Source: Cavia porcellus
Taxonomy: Eukaryota > Chordata > Mammalia > Rodentia > Caviidae
DNA length: 64,000 bases
Reading direction: 5' to 3'
NCBI RefSeq assembly: GCF_034190915.1
Contig: NW_026947488.1
Span: 5,900,501-5,964,500 of the forward strand
Shown here: positions 24,394-32,560 of the stretch, in pieces
How positions within the stretch are numbered: the first letter of the stretch is position 1
How the letters are laid out: each line of letters begins with the position of its first letter
Program-made: the position numbers and the translations under genes
Notes under the pieces: model-generated
What the model was told of the DNA's origin: nothing
Databases searched by the model: none
What the model saw: the letters and a program-made list of their open reading frames with translations, nothing else

Positions 24394-24565
24394 GAGAGCA
24401 CGCGCTCGCTTCTCCGCAAGCCGACCGCGCGGCTGGCGAAGCCGAGCCGCGGAGCCCGGCCGCCCGCCCGCCGTGCTGCAGCGCCGCGCTTCTCGCTTGC
24501 TTCGCGGCGGCTGGAGCGCTCGGGCGACCGAGGCGCTGCGGGGGGCCCGACCTCTGCTCTGGCGA
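24394..24565. other. CpG-dense GC block 2 within PPP4R1L intron
   Basis: About 170 bp with very high CpG density (gcgctcgcttctccgc, ccgcgcggctggcgaa, gcggcggctggagcgctc). Between this and block 1 lies a roughly 300-bp non-repetitive core without such composition. It could be an internal CpG island, a conserved element or an insertion of unknown origin; no gene is supported. Confidence 0.6.
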
Positions 24566-24931
24566 TCTTTGCAACTTCAGCGTTTGGGCTATTTTTATGT
24601 TAATTGATTTAAAAAAATTTTTATATGCTTTTCAACTGAGAACTTAAAATTGAAATATTAAATCTGTGTTCATAAATTTCTCAGCATTTATTTTTACAAA
24701 GTTTGATTTATTTCCTTTTTGTTTCATGTGAATATATGATGATTTCTTTTCATATTTTTTCACACGGCCAATTACTCCACTTACCTGCCGTTGGCAGCTC
24801 CTGCCCGCAGTCCTGCCGGGCCTTCGGGTTATTTCCCAGCCGGGCTGTTTTTAATCTAGGAGAGGAAAGGAGAGGAAAGAGAATAGATAGGGTGCTTTTG
24901 GGACCAAAAATAATTTTGTTTTTCCTTTCAG

Positions 24932-25050
24932 ATAGCTGATACTGGTTTTGGAACTCTCCAACCCCAGTGATGTTTATGACTGTTTGATGCGTGTTGCCTT
25001 AATATTGTATGCAGATAAACTTGCTGAAGTCCGGTGGGTCTCCTTCAAAC
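24932..25050 (+). pseudogene. PPP4R1L: PPP4R1L exon with CAG-to-TAG stop and lost donor
   Basis: Joined to the previous exon, the first complete codon after Glu is TAG (24933-24935), where the family has Gln. The frame then reads LILVLELSNPSDVYDCLMRV and ADKLAEVRWVSFK, matching PPP4R1 LILLLELYSPRDVYDYLRPI and ADKVSSVRWISYK. After this the sequence runs into ccc with no GT donor, so the 3' boundary is approximate. Confidence 0.9.
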
Positions 25051-26349
25051 CCTTCAGTCTGTGAGCTTTAAGTAGCAATATTACGGATCTCCCATTTTAA
25101 CTTTTTTTTTCTGGATGCAGTTTTCCAGTTTACCTGTAAAATAGGTTTTTGTATTTTAAAATTAAGAACTCCTTTTTTATCAAACTGCAGGGCTGGATCT
25201 TTGTTAAGTTCTATGCTTCAATAATAGAAATTGCAGATAAATCATTTTATCTATCAACTCCTTTAAAGAATTGCTTTGTGTTTTTGTTTTTAAAAAATAC
25301 TCTACAGCTTGGTTTTGTGGCAGTTTAGTAAGCAAAATCTCCAGTCTGTAAAAGCTGATCCTGTTTTATGTAGCTTTATACCGGCTGAATACTGACAAAA
25401 ACTATCTCATTTGAAAATACCAGTTTTAAGATACTTTAATAATATTACAATTTTATTAAAATGGCTAGTTTTGAAAGGTGATAATTTAGTTATACAAAAG
25501 AATATGTTCTAAAATTTGAGAGGTTAGCTTAATAATATATTTTGCTAATATAGTACCTTGGATGATTTAATTTTTTATAAAGAGTTTTATGTGAAGTGCC
25601 ATATATATAAACACATTTTTCTCTGTGTTCTATTGATTACTCTGAAAAAAAAGCACTTTCTCTCATGCTTTCTCTCAATTTATTTTAAAGGTAGAAGGGT
25701 GCATAAAACTGTCCGGTTCCATGTAATTCATCGGGATGGCATTGTTTTAAATTTGCTCTTCTGATATTTTCATAGGTTGTGGCAATTCTGTAGAAGTTCT
25801 ATTCAAACAGTGACAGTGCCCTGGGGTTAAATTTCATCAGTGAACTCATCGTAAGATTTCGGCACTGCCCGAAGTGGGCAAGCTTTTGCTTTCATTTGTC
25901 AGGTTAGTGAGGCCGGGAGAATCTGCCATGTGGCTGGGTCCTCCGAGACTCTCAAGCCTCGGGCACAAGCCGGGAACGTGGGCACCGGTTTCCCAGCCCT
26001 CGTCTCCCGCAGGAGATGGTGACCGTGGCAGTGAAGGCAGGGAGTGCCGTGCCCAGACCGGCACAGTGACTGAGCAGCGGCAGCCCCTGCGGTCCTCCGT
26101 CGGCATGGCTGTGTGAATCAGGCCGGCGCTCCCACACTCACCGTTCAGCCACAGCCAGCCCTGCCGCATCCAGGGCCGGGCTGTCCCTCACCGGCCAGTG
26201 GCCCTGCAGGGGACGGGGAAGCCGGTAGGGCAGAAACAGAGGCCATTAATCTCCGTTCAGGCCAGCTTACCGAGGCACTCAGGTCATGCTCTCTGCTGAC
26301 CATATTGGAAATGAAGGACTTCTGTCTGCTTGGCTAGGCACATCGTAGT

Positions 26350-26540
26350 GATGAAGACTGCCATTTCTTGAATACCAAGCACCCAGGGTACCAGTATCTG
26401 ATTCTCTGTAGGAGCTCCTGTGTATCAGGCGTGGTTTACTGATTTACATTTGGACTGTTGTTTTAGATGAAGAATTTGAAGCCCAGAGAGGTTAAGTATC
26501 TTGTTCAGGGTCACACAGGAAGTATAAAGCCATGATGTGT
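26350..26540 (+). repeat. MIR SINE fragment
   Basis: The sequence ttagatgaagaatttgaagc, then agagaggttaagtatcttgt and ggtcacacaggaagta, is the conserved core region of an ancient MIR element. Confidence 0.75.
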
Positions 26541-26737
26541 TTTTCTAGCTCAAGTTATTTTAAACGTCTTAATTTTCATCATGTGCATTTTCCAGCACAT
26601 ACAGTGGCAAAGGGAAGGGTGTAATGGCTGTCCAGCCGTGTGACAGTTGGTAAAGCCATGGGTGCACACTCTCTGACCTCCGATTCCAAATCTCTTTTCT
26701 CTCCCCTTGTAATTAACATCAAGCAAGGGACTGTGTA

Positions 26738-26751
26738 GCGCCCCCTGTTGA
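26738..26751 (-). promoter_or_regulatory. CTCF-like motif (two mismatches)
   Basis: The minus strand reads tcaacagggggcgc, which fits CCASYAGRKGGCRS at 12 of 14 positions. It lies in the PPP4R1L intron. A motif alone does not show binding. Confidence 0.35.
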
Positions 26752-27307
26752 GCTAGAGGGGCATCGCGGGGTGCTTTGGCCGTCCTTTGAGGAGAGCCAG
26801 GTGGCGCACTGCAGGCCTGACAGCACAGCCTTTAGTGAAGAGAAAATCAGTTCTAAATCATTTTGCAGCAAAAGCATAAACAAAATAGTTTTGCTTTTAT
26901 GTTTTCATTCTTTGAGGTTTAGAAAGTCTGAAAACAAAAGGAAATGACACCAAATAATTTTATTCAAGAAAAGTTAATGGTTTTTTTTTTCCTCAGTAAT
27001 TAATTATTAAAGATCTAGAAGACTCACAAAACCAAGGAAAGGGAACCCTGCAGTCAAGAATCCCATCGAGGGGTCTCGTTGATCAAGTTTTGAACACAGA
27101 TCTAGGATGTGTCACTAAGGGAGTACAGGGGCTGGTACGGAGTCAAATCTACCTGATTTGGACACAGTCCTCTCATGCCCTGGAGCTGCGTGCTGGGTGC
27201 CCTGCACTGTCTCAGGCACAGGACCCTGGCTGGCCTCAGCTCCAGGACGGGCACTACTCCTGGCCCGCATACCCAGAACTCAAGTGCTTGGCTCTGATCC
27301 CACCCTG

Positions 27308-27321
27308 CTGCCACCTGTTGG
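27308..27321 (-). promoter_or_regulatory. CTCF-like motif (one mismatch)
   Basis: The minus strand reads ccaacaggtggcag, fitting CCASYAGRKGGCRS except at position 4. It stands about 570 bp from the 26.74 kb motif in the same orientation. Confidence 0.35.
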
Positions 27322-27981
27322 CAGACTTGAATGTGACTGCCACGTTGGACCAGAATTTTCTGACTGGGCTAACACTGACCACTAAGACTGCTTGTGAGAC
27401 TCGCGTGAGGAAGTGTACACAAAACTCTGTAGGTACAGAAGCTGTTCAGGTGCTGGAGTGGGTGGTGTTTACAGAGCTCTAGGCACCAGGTTGGCCTAGG
27501 GCGTGGCGGACAGCCAGAGCTTGGCTCTCAGAGTCTGTCCCGATGCATGCAGAGGTGAGATCCGGAGCCCTTCCTGCCTGCAGAATGCAGTGTGGCAGGA
27601 CTGGGGTGCGGCTGCTCTGTGGGACAGTCCCGCCACTGGACCACCGAGGAAACAGGGTAGGAGGGTAAGCCTCCTGCCAAACCCTGCGCTTAGGCAGGGC
27701 CTGGGCTGGGCTCTGGCCCGGAGGGATGAGGTCGGACCCCAAAGCCTGTGTGCTGTCCACCAGTGCTTGTACTGGGGATGGATGGGTCATAGTAAGAAAT
27801 GTAAAAAGTACTAATGATGTTCGTATGAATGATGTCTCCAGCCAGACTCAGTGCTTGAGACTTAAAAGGTTCCCAGACACAGCCCCTCAGGCCTGTAGAT
27901 CTCAGAGGGCTGCGCAGGAATGAGAGGAGCACCTGTGCTCCGCACGCTTGCTAAGCGCCACTGCCGTGTCTCTCTGTGCAG

Positions 27982-28119
27982 GCCATGGTGAGCCAGGAGT
28001 GTGTCCGCTGGACCAGTTTGTTGAGCACCTGCTTCCCAGCCTCCTGAGCCGCAAGTCAGATTGTGTGCCCAACGTGAGGTCTCTGGCCCAGGCTCTGTGG
28101 CAGACCTTGATGGCAAAGG
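27982..28119 (+). pseudogene. PPP4R1L: PPP4R1L exon near C-terminus
   Basis: After tctctgtgcag the frame gives CPLDQFVEHLLPSLLSRKSD and CVPNVRSLAQALWQTLMAK, matching PPP4R1 LPMDQFAVHLMPHLLTLAND and RVPNVRVLLAKTLRQTLLEK. There is no internal stop in this frame. It ends in phase 1 at a weak GTACTG donor, consistent with the phase of the last exon. Confidence 0.9.
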
Positions 28120-28337
28120 GTACTGATTCCCAGCTGCGAGGCGTCCTTGGGGAAATGAGGACATGTTGTCTGATAGCAGATGTTAGACGCATCATGTAAA
28201 TAGTGCGCTAACTTTCATGTGCATTTGCAGCACGCCTAAGGAAATGAAGGAGAATTCTAGAAAGGGGGGAAACTTGTACTTTTATCGTTTTGGTACTAGG
28301 GATGGAATGAGCCTTCACACTAAGCTACATGCCAGCT

Positions 28338-28455
28338 TTTTTTTTGAAACTAGATCTTGCTGCATTGCCCAGGCTGGGACTGAACTGCCAGTTCTCTTCC
28401 CTCGGCCTCCGGAGTGCTGGGATTGCAGGAGCGCGCTGCATTCCTGGAGAGGCTT
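28338..28455 (-). repeat. B1 SINE
   Basis: On the plus strand this runs from a T-tract through cttgctgcattgcccaggct to ggagtgctgggattgcagga, the full complement of a B1 monomer. Confidence 0.88.
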
Positions 28456-28807
28456 GTAAGTTTTGAGTTACGATACGAAAAGTTATGAATGATAACAAGC
28501 GTAGGCTTTAGCTGCTACTAAATTGTAATGATACTATTCTGTAGTTGGTAAGAAGACATAACTCAACCTAGCTGATCATTTTAGACCCAAACAAGACCTA
28601 ATGTAAGCTGTGCTCTGTAGATGTATTATTTCTACACTAGAATACAGGAAACAGCTAAACTCCCAAGCAGGAACAGAGCATTGTTCTTGCCGCTGCACCC
28701 CTGCCAACAGTCTGTTCCTCCTCCTGTATTCCTTACATTACCAGCTCTTTTGTTTTTTGGGTAAAAAAGATAGGAACAGCATTTGGTTACTGTAACTTTC
28801 TTAAACT

Positions 28808-28905
28808 TTTGGAGACAGGGTCTCCCCATGTAGCTCAGCTGGGCCGTGAGCTGACAGCCACCCTCCTGCCTCAGCCTCCCGAGTGCCACCACACCCCGCC
28901 ACTTC
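28808..28905 (-). repeat. B1 SINE
   Basis: The plus strand reads ttggagacagggtctcccca, then ctcctgcctcagcctcccga, the complement of a B1 monomer with its 5' end worn after gccaccacacccc. Confidence 0.88.
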
Positions 28906-29128
28906 CTGTACTGCTAAAAGTATGCATAACCATTGGGAGTCCATCTTTAACATTTAAGACTTGGATTAAGACGTTTTATTATTTGAAAGGTCTTAATGCA
29001 TATGGCTTTTGTACCAAAAGTGATTTATTCTGACATGTAGTTTAAAACAACCAAAATAGAACAAAACCAGAGCATGTTTTAGAACACAGTTCATGGCACA
29101 TGGGACTCACACTGTTTTCTTTCCTCAG

Positions 29129-29286
29129 CATATCTTAGAAATGCCGGTAACCCTCATCTTGAAGTCATTGACGGGACTGTGTTGGCTTTGCAGTCTGACC
29201 GCGACCAGGATGTCTCCCTTTCTGTCACCCTAGACCCAAAGCAGCAGAATGTATCAGACACTGCTGACCTGGAAAAGCAAACTTAG
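29129..29286 (+). pseudogene. PPP4R1L: PPP4R1L terminal exon with stop codon
   Basis: After ttcctcag the joined frame reads AYLRNAGNPHLEVIDGTVLA, then LQSDRDQDVSLSVTLDP, and stops at TAG 29284-29286. This follows the PPP4R1 C-terminus (EAVEQTIMALQMDRDSDVKY...). The frame is open to the stop, so the last two exons together are free of lesions. Confidence 0.88.
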
Positions 29287-30890
29287 CCCCTCGGTGATGA
29301 ACTGCAGGCTGGTGGTTTCGTGCTGGCACATGAGGCTTGGAACTTGCAGAACCGAGAGTGCACACCTGCTGAAGAAGGGATATGTGACTGATGCTGTCCC
29401 CGCCTGCAGCTGTGGGCTGAGCACAACTGGGGACTCAGGCAGGCGGCCGGGCCAGTGCTGTGCTGCCCGCCCCTCCCTCCGGCCTGAGCGGGATGTCTGT
29501 GGCGAGGTCGTGGGCCTGGCCATCAACGGGGGCCAGGCCTCCTCCATGCCACCTGCTGCCTGCCACCTGCCAGCGTTGGTTTCCTGTGTGACGGGCTGTG
29601 TAATTTATCGTCCCTGTGGCCCCAGTCAAGGGGTTCATTAGAAGTTCTTGTCTTTCTTAGACCTGCATATTTGCTTTCATACTTACTTACAAAATCTAGT
29701 TTATGGTGTTATATTTTAAACTGAAACACTGTGTATATGTAAATAATGTAATGTGAGCCTTCTGTCAATGAGCTGGACAAATCGGTGGATTTATGGCCAC
29801 TTAGAGTGGCTGTGGATGTAGCCCAGTTTGTTTACTTTTGAACAGTGTGATAAAGAAACCTAAAGAGGGTTCACAGCCACCCTTTAATGTTCTGGTTTTG
29901 TTATCAACTCTTTTTTGTTGGACCAGTTCTTCAAACCCTCCAGCCCTGTTCTTGCAGGAAGTCTATCCACAGTGATGTGGGTTAGCCTTCGACGGACAGA
30001 AAGCTAAACGACTTTTCACTTTTTATGTGGATATCGTGTCACACGTTTAAGAACTCAGGAGGGGAGCTGTAATTGGGATGCATAGATACGGACCTTACAT
30101 CTACTGCTTTGAGATCTTAACAAAAAAAATAGGAAGCCATCGTTCTGATTGGAACTTGCTCACCCAATGCCAGCGATGCAGGGCGGGGTAATGACTGGCT
30201 CCTCCTCAAGTTGGTTTAAGGACACGAACTTGGATTTCACGCTTTAGAAAGTTACACTGGGAGAATGATGCTTTGGAGTTTAAACTGGTTATTCATTAAC
30301 TAATAACAGGGTTTTGTATGCTGCTGCAATTTTTCTTATTTCTTTTACCTTCTCAAAGGTGCGGCTCAAGGGCAGGAAAGAACAGCCTGGCGCAGGCCGG
30401 AAGTGGCCGCCTGGCCGCCGGAGCTCTTTGGGGCTCCCCTGGGATCATTCTTTCGTAGCTCTTGTCTGTTTTAGAATGAAATTTCTGAAACTCTGTGTTG
30501 AGTTTCTTGGGATGCAGGATATCCTTCCTCCTACCCCCAGATTCACTGAGCTGATTCTTTAAAAAGGAAGGAGGGAGGGCTGGAGGTCCAGCTCAGCCAC
30601 CTAAGCGCTTGCCTGGTAGGCGCACGGTGGTGGGTTTGATCTCCAGTACCAAAACTAGGAAGGCAGGAAGGAATCTCTCCTGTGCCGGAGAGCCAGCGGG
30701 ATGTGTTTGAGAATTTTAAATTGTAAGCCAGAGTAGTATCCACACATTAGGCAGAAAGTTCATTAAAATTAAAGGTTACATTAAAAATCCGTCTTGTGTG
30801 GAATACTTGCCCAAGGTAAGAGAGATGGATAGTTTTGCTTTGGTATCAAGCAGTTTGTAATTTGTAATAAATTGCCTAAAACTCGAGGTT
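29287..30890 (+). other. Downstream of PPP4R1L: probable former 3' UTR and intergenic DNA
   Basis: No further exon was recognised. A possible polyadenylation signal, AATAAA, lies at 30866-30871, about 1.6 kb after the stop; whether it was ever used is unknown. An ID element lies at 30577-30657. Confidence 0.4.
30577..30657 (+). repeat. ID SINE
   Basis: The sequence gggctggaggtccagctcag, then gcgcttgcctggtaggcgca and gggtttgatctccagtacc, is a moderately diverged ID element in sense orientation. Flanking aggaagg copies might be its duplication but are part of a purine-rich stretch. Confidence 0.88.
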
Positions 30891-31751
30891 GTCATGTTGT
30901 TAAAAGTCTATTGAGTTCGCAAGTGGGAGTGCTCAGCTGGAATCTTGTTTTTATGCAGAGTTTAATGTACCATTGGGGGGAGAATGATCTTCAGCCCGTG
31001 AGGCGTTGCCGCATTCGAGGCTCGCGCCTCCCCCACTCTGGGCAGGCTGGTGCACGCTGACCTCTGCGCTGCAGTTTATACGTAGACTGTCCAGCATTTA
31101 ATACAGATGCCTTTCCACCGCAGTTTTGTTTTTAATGGCTGTTACGCCTTGCAAAAATATTTTTTTATAAAAGTTACATTTTTTTCTTATTTTGTGTCAA
31201 CTGGGACTTGTTTGGAATCGTTCTGGCCCACCTCGGCCTTCTCTGGCTCGGGCCTCCCTCGCCTAGCTCCTGTGCGCAGAGTTCAGCCGTCCGCAGGCCC
31301 TCTGCAGGAGTGGCTGCCAGGGGACTTATGGTTTGAAGGCGCTCTGGAAATTGGCCCCTCACAGAGGCACGGGGGACCCCTCCTCCCGCCCCAGGGCTGC
31401 GCTCCCCACTGAGTGGCTCCCCCATAGGCAGGCACCAAGGGGCCTTTTCAGGTCGGGTTTGATGGGGCTTGCAGATGTAGGAGTTCTGGGGGCGCCCAGC
31501 CCGCTGTACTCTGCAGCTCCCCTGCGGGCTGGAAACGTGGTTAACCCATCACAGATGCACTTCACCGCCTCGGAGACACACAGGCTTTGTAACCCCGCGG
31601 GTGGTTCGCCCTAATTGTTAAACAGGCGAGGGGGGAGGCAGCAAGAGCTCACCCTTGGGTTGGTTTTCCCGGTAAAAGGGACAGCAGCAGGAGGGGCTGG
31701 AGGGCAGGGCGCGGCCTGTGCTGTTCCCCAAGTGCTGAGCTAGCCCTGGAG

Positions 31752-31990
31752 GTGCGCCTGGGACCCCCTCCGCTCCCCTCTGCTCCCCCACTCCTCTCTG
31801 CTCCCCCTGACCTCTCCCTGCCCCCCACTGCCCCTGCTCCCCCACTCCCCTCTGCTCCCCCTGACCTCTCCCTGCCCCCCACTGCCCCTGCCCCCCCACT
31901 CCCCTCTGCTCTCCCTGTCCCTCTCCCCTGCGCCCCCCTCCCCTCTGCTCCCCCTGCTCCCTTGTGGCCTCCCCCTGCGTTCCCTCCTCC
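31752..31990. repeat. 54-bp C-rich minisatellite upstream of ANKRD60
   Basis: Two nearly identical 54-bp units (ctcccccactcccctctgct ... actgcccctg) start at about 31785, with partial, diverged units before and after, ending about 230 bp before the ANKRD60 start codon. The minus strand is made of short G-runs, the pattern that favours G-quadruplex formation. Because 54 is divisible by three, open frames cross it on both strands (for example Pro/Ser/Leu repeats); these are not judged to be genes. Confidence 0.85.
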
Positions 31991-32560
31991 TCCTCTGCTC
32001 CCCGCAGGCGTGGGTGGGAAGCCGTCGTGGGTCTGGGCCCATGGGTCCTCCCGGGCTCAGTCACCCGCAGGGGCTGGCGCGGGGGCGGCTCGGCGACCTC
32101 ACAGAGCCCCGCGCGCGCGGGGGCGGCCCGCAGGCCGGGCGTCACAGTCAGGCTGGGCGCGGGCGGCGGGGGCGGCAATGACGCGCGGCCACCGCATCGA
32201 GCCAGGATGACGCGCGGACATGCAGCAGGCGGAGGCGGAGGCGGCGGGCGGCGCAGGGCCGAAGCAGCCCTCGGCCTCGGCCCGCCTTGACCCCTGGGCG
32301 GTGGGAGGCCCTGCCTGGACCCCCGGGCGGAGCGGGCAGCTGGCCAGTGACCCGCAGGGGCTCGACCTGGTCCCTGACATCATCTCGGTGCGGGTGAGGC
32401 TGGAGGAGACCGGGGAGCTGTTCCGGGTGGCACACTGCCGCAGCGACATGACTGTGCGGGAGCTCAAGGAGGACCTGGAGCTGCTGGTCGGCATCCCCTT
32501 CCACCTCCAGCGGCTGCAGTACCTGGACCGAGGTGGCTCTGCCCGGCCCACTCCTGCTCA
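31990..32560. promoter_or_regulatory. CpG island, presumed ANKRD60 promoter
   Basis: High CpG density runs from about 32.0 to 32.5 kb, with motifs such as cgcgcgcgggggcggcc and several ggcgg boxes, and covers the start codon at 32220 and exon 1. No TATA box was seen. The transcription start is not determined; the island is the natural promoter candidate. Confidence 0.75.
32220..32532 (+). CDS. ANKRD60: ANKRD60 exon 1
   Basis: It encodes residues 1-104 plus one base, covering the low-complexity N-terminus and the first half of the ubiquitin-like domain up to LQYLDR. The donor is gag|GTGGCT in phase 1. The ATG at 32208 in another frame is not used in this model. Confidence 0.93.

Larger units (their letters stand above)
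25051..27981. other. PPP4R1L intron; expected exon not found
   Basis: PPP4R1 has a further segment here, from VSEMVKKL to WSGRQAFVFVCQ. No recognisable trace was seen in any frame, so the exon is deleted or beyond recognition by eye. The interval holds AT-rich DNA (25.05-25.85 kb), GC-richer DNA (25.9-26.3 kb) and a MIR fragment. Confidence 0.6.
8945..29286 (+). pseudogene. PPP4R1L: PPP4R1L, decayed paralogue of protein phosphatase 4 regulatory subunit 1
   Basis: At least eleven exons in PPP4R1 order lie on the plus strand. The intact family protein is a HEAT-repeat scaffold that binds the PP4 catalytic subunit and directs it to substrates. Here the frame is destroyed in many places: an exon at 11.5 kb without an acceptor AG and with frame shifts, CAG-to-TAG changes at 12626 and 24933, stops at 14434 and 14608, an extra T at 16818-16822, two frameshifts in the exon at 21.5 kb, a lost donor near 25050, and no recognisable exon for the segment between 25.05 and 27.98 kb. 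The exons before 8945 are not in the window. Position directly upstream of ANKRD60 on the same strand matches human PPP4R1L, which is itself annotated as a pseudogene. The divergence argues against the functional PPP4R1 gene, and the introns rule out a processed copy. Confidence 0.92.

Noticed and set aside
31618..32178. Minus-strand frame of 186 codons and plus-strand frames of 108-152 codons across the promoter region of ANKRD60
   Set aside because: They are created by the 54-bp minisatellite (a multiple of three) and by GC-rich composition; the translations are simple repeats and overlap the real exon 1 in other frames.
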